The notes: a model not told the origin generated them from the sequence alone. A stretch of 64,000 bases of DNA from UBA1479 sp963976055 (GCA_963976055.1 CAXBJB010000003.1:248001-312000), one strand, 5' to 3'; counted from the stretch's first letter, positions 1 through 8,632 are shown. Translations and numbers: made by a program.

Positions 1-1004
1 TCACCGCCATGCAGCGCGGCGTCCATATCCTGGTCGCCACGCCGGGCCGCCTCATGGATCTCATGAAGCAGCGCCACATCAACCTGGACAGCGTCGAGGT
101 GTTCGTTCTCGACGAGGCCGACCGTATGCTCGACATGGGCTTCATCGGCGACGTCAAGCGGGTCGCCAAGGTTCTTCCCAAGACGCGGCAGACCGTGCTG
201 TTTTCGGCGACCATGCCGAAGACCGTCGAAGGCCTGGCGAACGAACTTCTGAACGATCCCGTGCGGGTCGAGGTAACGCCCGCCGCGACGACGGTGGACA
301 AGATCGAACAGCGCCTGCTGTTCGTCGCCAAGGACGACAAGCGGGCCCTGCTGGGTGAGCTGATGAATGATCCGCGCATCGAGCGGGTCCTCATCTTCAC
401 GCGTACCAAGCACGGCGCCGACCGGGTCGCCCGTCATCTCCATGACCATGGCGTGAAGTCCGACGCGATCCACGGCAACAAGGCCCAGAATGCCCGCCAG
501 CGAGCCCTCAAGGGCTTCCGCGACGGCGACATTCGCGCCCTGGTGGCGACGGACATCGCCGCCCGCGGCATTGATGTCGACGGCGTGACCCACGTCATCA
601 ACTTCGACCTGCCGAACGATGCGGAAAGTTATGTCCACCGCATCGGCCGCACGGCGCGGGCGGGGGCTTCGGGCATCGCCATTTCCTTCTGCGCCCATGA
701 CGAACGCGGCTGCCTGCGCGATATCGAGAAGTGCATCCGCCAGCCCGTGCCGGTGTTCGACGGTCATCCCTACCATGCCGCCGATATCGCCAATTCCGCC
801 GCCAACGACAGCGGTCCCGACGTGCGCAAGAACGGCGGGGGCAATGGCGGACGCAATGGTCAAAGCCGTGGCGGCCAAAACCGCGGCGGCGGCCAGAACC
901 GGGGCGGCCCAAGCCGTAGTGGTCCGGGTGGCGGCGGTGCCAAGCGCGGCGGCGGCCGCAGCCACCGTGGCTCCCAGGGCGGCAACCGCGGGATGGCGGC
1001 TTAA
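1..1004 (+). CDS. DEAD-box ATP-dependent RNA helicase, RhlE type (5' end outside window)
   Basis: This is the C-terminal two thirds of a DEAD-box RNA helicase, which unwinds RNA duplexes with ATP in ribosome assembly or mRNA decay. The open frame already runs at the window edge, so the true start and the Q and Walker A motifs lie upstream. Visible motifs in order are TPGR (Ib), DEAD within DEADRMLDMGF (II), SAT (III), the helicase C domain with RGIDVDGVTHVINFD, and HRIGRTARAG (VI). The last 60 or so residues are a low-complexity Gly/Arg/Asn tail with repeated RGG-like units, typical of RNA-binding extensions of RhlE-like helicases. Assignment to RhlE rather than another paralogue is inferred from the tail and overall layout. 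Confidence 0.93.
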   Translation, partial: TAMQRGVHILVATPGRLMDLMKQRHINLDSVEVFVLDEADRMLDMGFIGDVKRVAKVLPKTRQTVLFSATMPKTVEGLANELLNDPVRVEVTPAATTVDKIEQRLLFVAKDDKRALLGELMNDPRIERVLIFTRTKHGADRVARHLHDHGVKSDAIHGNKAQNARQRALKGFRDGDIRALVATDIAARGIDVDGVTHVINFDLPNDAESYVHRIGRTARAGASGIAISFCAHDERGCLRDIEKCIRQPVPVFDGHPYHAADIANSAANDSGPDVRKNGGGNGGRNGQSRGGQNRGGGQNRGGPSRSGPGGGGAKRGGGRSHRGSQGGNRGMAA

Positions 1005-1035
1005 CGCCAAAACAAACGGGTCCGGTCCGCCTCGC

Positions 1036-1854
1036 CTAATGCGCGGCGGACCGGATTTCCGCTTTGTAAAATCCGAACAGCATGTCGGCGGCTTCGTTCA
1101 CGGCCCTGTTCAGGCAATGGCCGACGCTGGCGACGAAGGCCGCATCGCCCAGGGCGCCGGGCCCGAACCGGGCATCCATATCGACGGGCGGCAACACCGG
1201 TGCAGTCCCCGTCCAGGTGAACCGCCCCGTGCGCAGAACGGCGTCATCGGCCCGGCGCGGCTCCAGCCCGTCCGCCACGATGAATTTTTCGAACACGCCG
1301 CCGGCGAACGACGGCGTCAGGGCACCGACCCAATCCTCAAAATCGGCATGATGGGTTTCGCCTTTGACGGTGTGCCCGTATTGCGCCAGATCACCGATGT
1401 AATGCATCGCGGCCCCCAGGAAATAGGCGGCATGGTCCGGCCTGCCGGCGCGGTAGGCCTGCACGGCCTTGTCGTATTCCTCCTGCGCGCGTTGGGCGGG
1501 CAAGTCGCGTGTCACCGTGCCGGTTGCATCGAACCGCAGATCGTGGCGGCCCTGGCCGGTGTCGTTGTAACCTCGATTGGGCGCACCGCAGAAGGCTTCG
1601 ATTTTCGCGTAGTCGGGGGCTTCGGTGCCGATCAGCATGGGAACGCGGTGCGGGTCCAACCAGGCCCGGGCATCTGCCGGCAGCAACGCCCGGGCATGGT
1701 CGGCGATCCAGTCATGGGTCGAATAGGGCGGCGCCAGGCAGTCGGCCGCGCTGTTGGTGACCTTGTTGTTCGGCGGGCCGTTCTTCCATGCCTGGGCGGG
1801 CATTGCCGTCAGGGCGGCCAGAATCAGAACCGCCGCGGCGCAGCGCGGTGCCAT
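1036..1854 (-). CDS. Secreted zinc-dependent phospholipase C-like protein
   Basis: The start at 1854 gives a clean signal peptide ending in AQA, followed by a mature protein beginning with Trp. In the bacterial phosphatidylcholine-specific phospholipase C (P1 nuclease-like) fold, the N-terminal Trp and several His/Asp residues bind three zinc ions. Candidate ligands are the His in THDWIADHA and the HYIGDLAQYGH motif, which matches the family's HxxxD core. It is probably an exported phospholipase or phosphodiesterase; the substrate is unknown. It lies 4 bp behind the glutamine amidotransferase gene and is probably co-transcribed with it. An in-frame ATG at 1884 is possible but would overlap that gene and spoil the signal peptide. 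Confidence 0.7.
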   Translation of the reverse strand: MAPRCAAAVLILAALTAMPAQAWKNGPPNNKVTNSAADCLAPPYSTHDWIADHARALLPADARAWLDPHRVPMLIGTEAPDYAKIEAFCGAPNRGYNDTGQGRHDLRFDATGTVTRDLPAQRAQEEYDKAVQAYRAGRPDHAAYFLGAAMHYIGDLAQYGHTVKGETHHADFEDWVGALTPSFAGGVFEKFIVADGLEPRRADDAVLRTGRFTWTGTAPVLPPVDMDARFGPGALGDAAFVASVGHCLNRAVNEAADMLFGFYKAEIRSAAH

Positions 1855-1858
1855 TACG

Positions 1859-2668
1859 TCACAGAGCGAACGGCGAGACGACAAGGCCGCCGTCCCCGGC
1901 GATTACCAGATGGTCCGGCTCGATGGCCGTCCATTGCTTGAGGTCGTCATCCAACGGTTCGGACAGAATAATGATCGCCGTGCCCGTGGCGACGGTCACC
2001 TCGTCCGCCGTGTCATGGGGCTTGGCGCCCATGCCGATGTACAGCGTCGGCACCCGGCCTGATGACGCATGACGCAGGGCCCAGATGGTCTGCCCGTCCG
2101 TCAGCGCGATGGTCATGTTGAAGGGCTCGGTCACGCCAGCGTCCTTCTGCGCCTTCTCGATGGCCTGGATCGCCTGGCGGATGGCGGCTTCCGGGTCTTC
2201 GTCCAGGCCGAAGGTCAGCAGCAGGTGGAAAAAGATTTCACTGTCCGTGGTGCCCTGAATGTTGGGAAACAGTTCCGGGGACACGGCGAAGGCGAGGGCG
2301 CGGCGCACCTTGGACCAGCCGCCGATTTCGCCGTTGTGCATGAACAGCCATTTGCCGTGGCGGAAGGGATGGCAGTTGGTGCGGTTCACGGAGGTCCCCG
2401 TGGTCGCCCGCACATGGCCGAAGAACAAATGCGATTTCACCTGTTCGGAAATGTTCAGCAGGTTGACGTCATTCCATGCGGGCAGGATGTCCTTGTACAG
2501 GCCGGGGCGGTCGCGTTCGCCGTACCAACCGATTCCGAAGCCGTCCGCATTGACCACATGAGCACTTTCGCTGGCCGACAGGCTTTGCCGGGTCAGCGAG
2601 TTTTCCGGGCGCAGCAAAAGTGTGTCCAGGTAGATGGGCGGTCCCGCGTAGGCGAGCCAGCGGCACAT
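1859..2668 (-). CDS. Class II glutamine amidotransferase (YafJ/EgtC-like)
   Basis: The protein begins MCRWLAYAG, so Cys2 becomes the N-terminal nucleophile after Met removal, as in N-terminal nucleophile glutamine amidotransferases. The expected motifs follow: a GFGIGWYG segment, a HVRATTGTSVNRTNCHPF region and the HNGEIGGW glutamine-site motif. At 269 residues it is a stand-alone amidotransferase domain of the YafJ/EgtC group, with no synthetase domain attached. No ergothioneine genes are nearby, so the acceptor of the released ammonia is unknown. The phospholipase-like gene follows within 4 bp on the same strand. Family assignment is firm; the physiological reaction is not. Confidence 0.88.
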   Translation of the reverse strand: MCRWLAYAGPPIYLDTLLLRPENSLTRQSLSASESAHVVNADGFGIGWYGERDRPGLYKDILPAWNDVNLLNISEQVKSHLFFGHVRATTGTSVNRTNCHPFRHGKWLFMHNGEIGGWSKVRRALAFAVSPELFPNIQGTTDSEIFFHLLLTFGLDEDPEAAIRQAIQAIEKAQKDAGVTEPFNMTIALTDGQTIWALRHASSGRVPTLYIGMGAKPHDTADEVTVATGTAIIILSEPLDDDLKQWTAIEPDHLVIAGDGGLVVSPFAL

Positions 2669-2689
2669 GTCGGTGGTCCTTTCCCGATA

Positions 2690-3481
2690 TCAGCTGTAAC
2701 GGTTGCCGGCGGCGACCCCGCCGCCGTCGACGACGAGGGTCTGGCCGGTGATGAAACTGCCGGCGTCCGAGGCCAGGAGGATCGCCGTCCCGGCGATGTC
2801 TTCCGGCTCGCCCAGGCGGCCGAGCGGATAGGCGGCCTCGGCGCGTGCGCGGGCTTTCGGGTCTTCCCAGAGTGCCCGGGCGAAATCGGTCTTGATCAGG
2901 CCCGGTGCGATGGCGTTGGCGCGGATGTTGTAGGGGCCCCATTCGATCGCCAGATTGCGCGCCAACTGCATGTCGGCGGCCTTGGACACCGCATAGGCGC
3001 CCAGGTTCATGGAACCCTTGAGCCCGCCCACGGACGAAATCAGGATCACCGCGCCGTCGCGCCGCGCCGCCATGTCCGGCAGCACCATGTTGCACAACTT
3101 CAGGACGTTGGTGACGTTGACCTGCAGGATTTTCTCCCAGGCACTGTCGTCGATTCCCGACATCGGCCCGTGATAGGGATTTACGGCTGCGTTGCAGACC
3201 AGGATGTCGATGCGGCCCCAGGCCGCCATGACCTCGCCGACCAGGGCCTTCAACTGATCCGCGTCGGACACGTTGCAGGCGATGGCCATGGCCTCGCCGG
3301 GGGCGTCGAAATTTTCTTCGTTGATCTGGGCGGCGACGGCTTCGCAGGCGTCCAGCTTGCGCGAGGTGATAACCACCTTGGCGCCCTGGCGGGCATAGGC
3401 TTCGGCGATGGCCTTGCCGATTCCCCGGCTTGAGCCCGTGATCAAGGCGACCTTGCCTGTCAGGTCGAACGTGGTGGTCAT
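2690..3481 (-). CDS. SDR family NAD(P)-dependent oxidoreductase
   Basis: This is a classical short-chain dehydrogenase/reductase of about 263 residues. The start at 3481 is chosen because a strong Shine-Dalgarno (GGAGGAGAC) precedes it and the sequence opens directly with the Rossmann strand LTGKVALITG. Visible motifs are the cofactor-binding TGSSRGIGKA, the NNAG-equivalent VCNAAVNP, the active-site region with ISSVGG and YAVSKAA (Tyr-x-x-x-Lys), and the C-terminal ITGQTLVVDGG typical of FabG-like enzymes. It catalyses NAD(P)H-dependent oxidation or reduction of an alcohol or ketone; the substrate cannot be read from sequence. It is divergent from the response regulator gene to its right. Confidence 0.9.
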   Translation of the reverse strand: MTTTFDLTGKVALITGSSRGIGKAIAEAYARQGAKVVITSRKLDACEAVAAQINEENFDAPGEAMAIACNVSDADQLKALVGEVMAAWGRIDILVCNAAVNPYHGPMSGIDDSAWEKILQVNVTNVLKLCNMVLPDMAARRDGAVILISSVGGLKGSMNLGAYAVSKAADMQLARNLAIEWGPYNIRANAIAPGLIKTDFARALWEDPKARARAEAAYPLGRLGEPEDIAGTAILLASDAGSFITGQTLVVDGGGVAAGNRYS

Positions 3482-3626
3482 GGTGTCTCCTCCGTCTGGC
3501 CGGGTGTTTCCCCTTGTCCGGCGACACTTTTTCACGGTTTTCGGGGTTTGGGAACGGGCCAGCGTGCGAATTTCCATGGCTAACTTTAGGCAGGGTTGAC
3601 CGGGGCCGGCGCATGCACTTCACTTT

Positions 3627-4778
3627 GTGCAAACAGAGGGTGGGATTCCCGCCACAAATAACGTTTCCGTGTCGAACACGGAACGCAGACCGCTCGTGAG
3701 GCCCGACTTGGCCAACATCAATTTGCGTTCTTTCACCGTCCTGATCGTCGATCAGGACGACGCTCACCGTTGGATGATGCATAACCTTCTGCAAGCCTTG
3801 GGCGTTGGCGAAATTCTGACCGCCAACAGCAACGATGATGCGCTCAACCTTCTGAAGCGGCTGTCGAAAAAAAGCATCACCGAACGGGTCGATACCGTCG
3901 ACTTCATGATCTGTGACATGTTCGAGGAACTGTTGAACGGCATCGGCATGGTACGCTGGATTCGCATGCATCGGGACTCGCCGAACCGGTTCCTGCCGGT
4001 CATCCTGATGGCCAAGGCGTTCGATCCGAAGACTGTTGCCGAGGCCCGCGGCTTCGGGGCGACCCAGTTCCTGCTCAAGCCGGTGACGGTGGACGCCCTG
4101 GTCGACCGCATCCTGACCGTGATCAACCGGCCCCGACCGTTCGTCTACAACACCGCCTATTTCGGCCCCGACCGGCGGGGCAACCTTAAGCCGGTGCCCA
4201 AAGAACGCCGCGACCTGGACCGTTCCGACGTCCGTGTCGACCGCTCGCCGTTGGCGACCGCGCTGGAACGCTTTCCCAACGACAGCGTGATTCGCATCTT
4301 CCGACCGCCCAACCATCTGAAGCGCAAGGCCGGCGGCGACGACGATAGCGACGCCCTGTTCACCCAGGGGGCCGTGTTCAAGGCGCAGAAGGAATTGGAC
4401 CGGTCGAAGGAAGAATACGTGGGTTCGGCCTTGGATTACGTGGAAAGCCTGCAGCGGATCATGGCCGAAGCCGGCGCCGTGCCGGACAAGTCGGAACATT
4501 TTCAGCGCATTCACGGGCTGGCCAAGCAATTGGGCCTGCAGGGTGAGACCTTCGGCTATCCCCTGGTCTCCATGGTCGGCAATTCGTTGATGCGGTTCAC
4601 GGGCGGCGGTCTGCCCAACAGTGCTTCCAGCATTGATCTGGTCAAGGTGCACATCGATTCCCTGACCGTTATCCTGCGCAACAGTATTGCGGGCGACGGC
4701 GGCGATACGGGGCGCGAGTTGGTGTCCCAGCTTCAGGCGGCGATCAAGAAAATCACCCAGTCCGCCGCCGCGGGATGA
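3627..4778 (+). CDS. Receiver-domain protein with helical, Hpt-like C-terminus
   Basis: The N-terminal part is a response regulator receiver domain: acidic residues VDQDD near 41-45, likely phospho-acceptor Asp97 in FMICD, and Lys151 in LLKPV. A basic linker follows, including NTAYFGPDRRG, a segment I associate with receiver proteins of Rhodospirillales. The last 130 residues are helical and include HFQRIHGLAKQLGL around His296, which resembles the active helix of a histidine phosphotransfer (Hpt) domain. No DNA-binding or GGDEF domain is present, so it probably acts by protein contact or phosphotransfer. The start is uncertain: GTG at 3627 gives the longest form, and in-frame GTG codons at 3669 and 3696 are plausible. 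Confidence 0.75.
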   Translation: MQTEGGIPATNNVSVSNTERRPLVRPDLANINLRSFTVLIVDQDDAHRWMMHNLLQALGVGEILTANSNDDALNLLKRLSKKSITERVDTVDFMICDMFEELLNGIGMVRWIRMHRDSPNRFLPVILMAKAFDPKTVAEARGFGATQFLLKPVTVDALVDRILTVINRPRPFVYNTAYFGPDRRGNLKPVPKERRDLDRSDVRVDRSPLATALERFPNDSVIRIFRPPNHLKRKAGGDDDSDALFTQGAVFKAQKELDRSKEEYVGSALDYVESLQRIMAEAGAVPDKSEHFQRIHGLAKQLGLQGETFGYPLVSMVGNSLMRFTGGGLPNSASSIDLVKVHIDSLTVILRNSIAGDGGDTGRELVSQLQAAIKKITQSAAAG

Positions 4779-4888
4779 CAGGAGCCCGGATGGGGCAATT
4801 TATATATTGTTTTACATGTAATTTTATACTTAAATAAACAAGTAATTGGTGCCGGGCGCTTCCGGTTGCTTGAACGAGAAGGCAGATC
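4779..4888 (+). promoter_or_regulatory. AT-rich probable promoter region
   Basis: The gap before the exported protein at 4889 contains a strikingly AT-rich run (about 4799-4845) in an otherwise GC-rich window. It includes TATACT, a good match to a sigma-70 -10 box, but no convincing -35 hexamer at the right spacing. It is most likely the promoter of the following gene. Confidence 0.3.
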
Positions 4889-5365
4889 TTGCAGATACCG
4901 AAACCGACATTAGGCCCCCGTCACGGTCATGTGTGGCTGCCTGCCGCCCTGACGCTGGCCCTGGGCCTCATGCCCCTGCCGGCGGCGGCGGAGACGACAG
5001 CCATGACCGGCGCGGGGGCTTCGGAATTTATTCTACCGGTCCCTGCTGATCAGGATGGTCCCGCAGTGACCGCTCAGCCCGTTGCCGAGGTCGAGGAACA
5101 AGAGTTGACGGCACCGGCACCCCCCACCGACCCGGAGGCGCCGGTCGTCATGGCCGCGATCGATGCGGATACGGCGTTTTGGCGGCAGGCCGATGCATCC
5201 AACGATCCGGAAAAGGTGAAGGTTTATCTGCTGACATATCCCCGGGGGCATCACGTGGCGGCGGCCAAAATTCGGTTCCGCGAACTGTTGGACGCCTTGT
5301 CGACCCGGCCCGCGCGCTTTTTCGACGGCTCGCCGCCGACCCTGCGCCGACATCATGCCCTTTAG
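4889..5365 (+). CDS. Exported hypothetical protein
   Basis: This 158-residue protein has a signal peptide (charged start, hydrophobic core ALTLALGLMPL, cleavage after AAA), so it is probably periplasmic. A Pro/Ala/Glu-rich linker follows. The C-terminal part carries AFWRQADASNDPEKVKVYL followed by LTYPRGHHVAAAK; this resembles the short helical repeat written FW..i..s.d...Y...YP.G..a..A in proteins with caspase-like or TPR-like modules. No enzyme signature is visible. I do not recognise a specific family and assign no function. Upstream DNA is AT-rich and likely holds its own promoter; the phnN-like gene follows on the same strand. Confidence 0.6.
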   Translation: MQIPKPTLGPRHGHVWLPAALTLALGLMPLPAAAETTAMTGAGASEFILPVPADQDGPAVTAQPVAEVEEQELTAPAPPTDPEAPVVMAAIDADTAFWRQADASNDPEKVKVYLLTYPRGHHVAAAKIRFRELLDALSTRPARFFDGSPPTLRRHHAL

Positions 5366-5448
5366 GCCGGGCGTCCGGATATGGACTTAACCGAACCGTC
5401 ACCCGGCGTTCATGCCCGGGTCATTCGGGCCCTGTATCTACCGGGGCC

Positions 5449-6045
5449 ATGTTCGCAGCCCCCCGCATCCCCGTCCGCGCCGTGACCCAGGACATTTTAC
5501 CCGGCACCATGGTTCTGGTCGTCGGCCCGTCCGGGGCAGGCAAGGACAGCCTGATCGACGGCGCTCGGCAGGCCTTTGCCGATGGCGCCGGTGTTGTTTT
5601 TCCCCGCCGCGACATTACCCGCCCGGTCGACGCCGGGTCTGAGGATCATGTCGCGGTCACGGAAAGCCAGTTCCATGCGCGCCGCGAGTTGGGCGGCTAT
5701 CTTCTGTCCTGGGGTGCCCATGGCTTGTGGTACGGCATCCCGACGGAAACCGTGGATGACCTTGTGGGCGGGCGCACGGTGGTGGTCAATGCGTCCCGTT
5801 CCGTGATCGAAGAGGCGCGGGGCCGGTTTCGGCACCTGCGTGTCATCTCGGTGACGGCTGATGAGGCGACGCTGCGCGCGCGCTTAGGCGCCCGCGCCAG
5901 GGAAACCGACGAACAGGTTGCCCGCCGGCTGGAACGCGCCCGGGCCTTCCGCCTGGAAGGCCCGGACATCATCAATTTTCCCAATGACGGGCCGCTCGAG
6001 GCGGCGGTCGGCCGGTTTACCTGTATTCTGCGGGACTTGGCCTGA
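5449..6045 (+). CDS. phnN: Ribose 1,5-bisphosphate phosphokinase PhnN
   Basis: PhnN phosphorylates ribose 1,5-bisphosphate to PRPP at the end of the C-P lyase pathway for phosphonate use. The protein is a guanylate kinase-fold P-loop kinase: VVGPSGAGKDSLIDGAR is the Walker A region, followed by RRDITRPVDAGSEDH, which resembles the PhnN/guanylate-kinase substrate segment, and a C-terminal LERARAFRLEGPDIINFPNDG. The start at 5449 gives 198 residues, near the usual length of about 185; ATG at 5509 would place the P-loop right at the N-terminus and is an alternative. No other phn genes are present here, so it is an orphan copy and may simply supply PRPP. Confidence 0.82.
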   Translation: MFAAPRIPVRAVTQDILPGTMVLVVGPSGAGKDSLIDGARQAFADGAGVVFPRRDITRPVDAGSEDHVAVTESQFHARRELGGYLLSWGAHGLWYGIPTETVDDLVGGRTVVVNASRSVIEEARGRFRHLRVISVTADEATLRARLGARARETDEQVARRLERARAFRLEGPDIINFPNDGPLEAAVGRFTCILRDLA

Positions 6046-6058
6046 AGCACATTCCCTA

Positions 6059-6559
6059 TCAGTACAGGGCGACGACCTCGACCCGTCGGCTGCCGTTGAA
6101 CCAGAACCAGCCGGGTGCCGTGTCGCCGAAGGCTTCCGCCCGTGACGAAACGCTGAGGTCCTGCGGCGCCACGCCGGCGCCGATCAGGCGGGCGGCGACG
6201 GCGCGGGCGCGATTCATGGCAAGCCGGTCGTTCAGGTCGACGGGACCGCGTTTGTCCGCCTGACCGACGACGCAGATGGTCGTGCCGGACGGCAGGGTGT
6301 TTGCAAAGGCGCGGATATCGCCTTCCTGATCGGCGGGGACGGCGGCGCTGCCGGTTTCGAATCCGGTGACGATCAAGGGAACGGATTGGCCGTGTTCGGG
6401 TGCCGCGTCGCAGACCGCGTCATAAGGTTCCGCCGCGCGGGCGACACCCGCGGCAAGCAAGGCGGTTGCGAACAGCCCTGCCGCGGTCAGGCTGGCGGCG
6501 ACCAGGCCGGTGGCGATCAGGCCCGCGGCGGGCCGGGGATGGTGGGCATGGCTGGGCAT
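6059..6559 (-). CDS. OmpA-family C-terminal domain protein
   Basis: A long hydrophobic N-terminal signal segment ending in ARA is followed by one OmpA-like peptidoglycan-binding domain. Supporting elements are FETGSAAVPADQ (the usual F.tgsa.l), ICVVGQADKRGPVDLNDRLAMNRARAV in place of the classical GhTD...N..LS..RA, and a closing RRVEVV. Such proteins anchor the outer membrane or a motor to peptidoglycan. At 166 residues it has only the OmpA domain. A strong ribosome binding site (AAGGAGA) precedes the ATG at 6559. Its stop lies 13 bp from the convergent phnN stop. Confidence 0.78.
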   Translation of the reverse strand: MPSHAHHPRPAAGLIATGLVAASLTAAGLFATALLAAGVARAAEPYDAVCDAAPEHGQSVPLIVTGFETGSAAVPADQEGDIRAFANTLPSGTTICVVGQADKRGPVDLNDRLAMNRARAVAARLIGAGVAPQDLSVSSRAEAFGDTAPGWFWFNGSRRVEVVALY

Positions 6560-6684
6560 GGTCTGTCTCCTTTACCGGGTTGATCCGATGACAGGAGATA
6601 TCGCCCGCAATCAGGGCTATTGTTGGCGGTAAATGGGACTATTTCGTGCTGCCGTGCCTTATTTCGGCGGGGCGTGGCCGGGGC

Positions 6685-7347
6685 TCAGCGTTTGCGGGCG
6701 AGGGTCAGGCCGTCGGCCACGGACAGCAGCGAGACCGTGACCCGGTCGTCGTTCTTCAGGCCCGCGTTGAAAGCGCGGATCGCCCGCGTATCAACGCTGT
6801 CGTCCGTGGGGTCGATGACCCGCCCGTTCCACAACACGTTGTCGACGGCGATCAGGCCGCCTGGGCGGATCAGGGTCAGGCAACGCTCGAAGTAATTCTG
6901 GTAGTTTTCCTTGTCGGCGTCGATGAACGCCATGTCGAAGGCACCGGCGCGGCCCTCGGATATCAGGGCGTCCAGGGTCTCGACCGCAGGGGCCAGACGC
7001 AGGGTGATGCGTGCCCCCACGCCGGCCTCTGCCCAATAGCGGCGGGCGACGGATGTATAGTCCTCGGACACGTCACAGCACACCATCTCACCATCGTCGG
7101 GCAGGGCCATCGCCATGGCCAGTGAACTATAGCCGGTGAAGGTGCCGACCTCGATGATCCGCCGGGCGCCCAGAAGCTCGACCAGCAGGGCCAGAAACTG
7201 GCCCTGGTCCGGGGAGATCTGCATGCCGGCGCGGGGGTGGCCGTCCGTTTCCTTGCGAAGCCGGGCAAGAATGTCCGGTTCGCGCAAGGTCGTCTCAAGG
7301 ATGTAGTCGTAGAGGGCTCCGTCCAGCCCGGTCGTCGCTTTGCTCAC
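6685..7347 (-). CDS. Class I SAM-dependent O-methyltransferase
   Basis: This 220-residue protein matches the caffeoyl-CoA/catechol O-methyltransferase group. Motif I is IIEVGTFTGYSSLAMA, which binds S-adenosylmethionine; FDMAFIDADKENY carries the metal-binding Asp; and LIAVDNVLWNGRV is the post-motif with the second metal ligand. It should methylate a hydroxyl, probably of a small catechol-like compound, with a divalent metal. The start is GTG at 7347 with an AAGGAG ribosome binding site 8 bp upstream; the ATG at 7354 is out of frame. Substrate is unknown. Confidence 0.88.
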   Translation of the reverse strand: MSKATTGLDGALYDYILETTLREPDILARLRKETDGHPRAGMQISPDQGQFLALLVELLGARRIIEVGTFTGYSSLAMAMALPDDGEMVCCDVSEDYTSVARRYWAEAGVGARITLRLAPAVETLDALISEGRAGAFDMAFIDADKENYQNYFERCLTLIRPGGLIAVDNVLWNGRVIDPTDDSVDTRAIRAFNAGLKNDDRVTVSLLSVADGLTLARKR

Positions 7348-7431
7348 GGCCCATGCTCCTTGCCTGTGGGGGCGCTCAATAGCCTTGCTGGCACCATCGA
7401 TAACGCCGGTCGGGCATGGGATGCAACCGTG

Positions 7432-7677
7432 TCAGATATGTTCAACGTTCACATCGTGGCAGCGACGCCCGTAGTGGCGGGCAAGCTGCGGCCCTTCTTT
7501 CGCGCCGGGCATTTGCTTGTGCATATCCTCGCAACGGCGATGGGGAAGTGGATGATAAATCTTCCAGAATCCCTCGATTCCGGCGCGCCACAGGTCAAAC
7601 CCCAACTTCGCGTAGGCCCGCCACGCATCGAAACATAGGGCCTGAATATCCTTTGTTTCGGCGGTGCGCTTGTTCAT
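7432..7677 (-). CDS. Small His/Cys-rich hypothetical protein
   Basis: This 81-residue protein is preceded by a near-perfect ribosome binding site (AAGGAGG, 5 bp from the ATG), which supports expression. The N-terminal half is an amphipathic, aromatic-rich helix region (CFDAWRAYAKLGFDLWRAG). The C-terminal half is rich in His and Cys (HPLPHRRCEDMH, then HYGRRCHDVNVEH), which would suit metal or heme binding. No known family is recognised. It stands alone between the O-methyltransferase and the cyclophilin-like gene, on the same strand as both. Function is unknown. Confidence 0.55.
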   Translation of the reverse strand: MNKRTAETKDIQALCFDAWRAYAKLGFDLWRAGIEGFWKIYHPLPHRRCEDMHKQMPGAKEGPQLARHYGRRCHDVNVEHI

Positions 7678-7768
7678 GAAACCCTCCTTACTTTAGGTTT
7701 GCACGATACGCCTTTTCGGGGTGATCCGGATTGCTCCAGATCAATTTCTCAACCGTCGACGGCGATCT

Positions 7769-8143
7769 TTATTTCCCGCGCGATACGGTGATCGCGGCTC
7801 CCGCCTGAACGACGGCCAGGGTCTTCACGTCCTCGACCGCATCCGCCCAGATGTTGCAGGGCGAGGCAAGGCGGCATTCGTCGCCTTGGGAAATGGGCGT
7901 GCGGCCGAAGCCGATGGCGATGCTATCGCCGTCCGGCCAGAAGGCAATTTCGCCCGGTTCGACCACGGCGCGGGCGTCGGGCTCGCGGTCCAGGGAGACG
8001 GGGGCCGAAAAATATACTTCCTCGCCCCAGGTGCTGGCGCGCGAGGTGAAGGGTGTTGCCTCCCAGATCGCGGTGGCGGTCGGCGTGTCGCGCAGGGCGG
8101 CGGTCAAGGTCACGGTTCCGATGGTCATCTCGATCGTTTTCAT
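7769..8143 (-). CDS. Cyclophilin-like fold protein
   Basis: The 124-residue sequence fits the small cyclophilin-like family related to Thermotoga TM1367: an opening TIGTVTLTAALRDTPTATAIWEATPF, a middle GEEVYFSAPV, and a GEIAFWPDGDSIAIGFGRTP motif close to the family's G.i.yw.pg.alaiffG.tp. The fold resembles peptidyl-prolyl isomerases, but catalytic residues are usually absent and the role is not established. It lies about 85 bp downstream of the NTF2-like gene on the same strand and may be co-transcribed with it. Confidence 0.75.
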   Translation of the reverse strand: MKTIEMTIGTVTLTAALRDTPTATAIWEATPFTSRASTWGEEVYFSAPVSLDREPDARAVVEPGEIAFWPDGDSIAIGFGRTPISQGDECRLASPCNIWADAVEDVKTLAVVQAGAAITVSRGK

Positions 8144-8227
8144 GGCTGGACGGGGTCTCCTCCTGTGGTCGCCGATGTTTGTCCCTGCGCGGACTTTCTT
8201 AACCCATCGGCCGGTTATTCCGAACCC

Positions 8228-8632
8228 TTATTGCAGGGTCGGGTCGGCGTCTTCCCGGTCGGCGGCGCCGCGGTCCTGGCAGGGACCGGCCTGATGGTGG
8301 ACCATGCGCCACAGGGCCCCCGCGCGCACGAATACGTTGGTTACGGTCAACAGGGTCCTCGGCATGCTCTCAAACCCGGTGACATAGGCGACATCGCCGA
8401 ATGAAAACGCCCGCGCGCCGACGCAGCGGATGTCGGACGTCTCGCCTGAGGACAGGATCGCGCCCCAACTGTCCATCACCTCCTGCTGACCGGTCAGGGG
8501 CCGCCAGCCCGGATGAATGCAGGTGATGTCCCGGTCGTCGGCCCAGGCCGCGCGCATGTCCTCGAAACTGCCACCGGCGAAGGCGGCGTAAAAAGTGTCG
8601 TTGGCGAACAGGATCGCTTCCCTGTCTGACAT
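8228..8632 (-). CDS. Nuclear transport factor 2 (SnoaL-like) family protein
   Basis: This 134-residue protein shows the NTF2/SnoaL pattern: an N-terminal helix ANDTFYAAFAGGSFEDM, the WADDRDITCIHPGWRPLTG strand-loop, VMDSWGAIL, and a final LWRMVHHQAG strand. The family has a cone-shaped barrel that binds small ligands or acts as an isomerase or hydrolase. Here the function is unassigned. A GGGGAG ribosome binding site precedes the ATG. The last 15 residues (after HHQAG) are a polar tail not shared with typical members. Confidence 0.8.
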   Translation of the reverse strand: MSDREAILFANDTFYAAFAGGSFEDMRAAWADDRDITCIHPGWRPLTGQQEVMDSWGAILSSGETSDIRCVGARAFSFGDVAYVTGFESMPRTLLTVTNVFVRAGALWRMVHHQAGPCQDRGAADREDADPTLQ

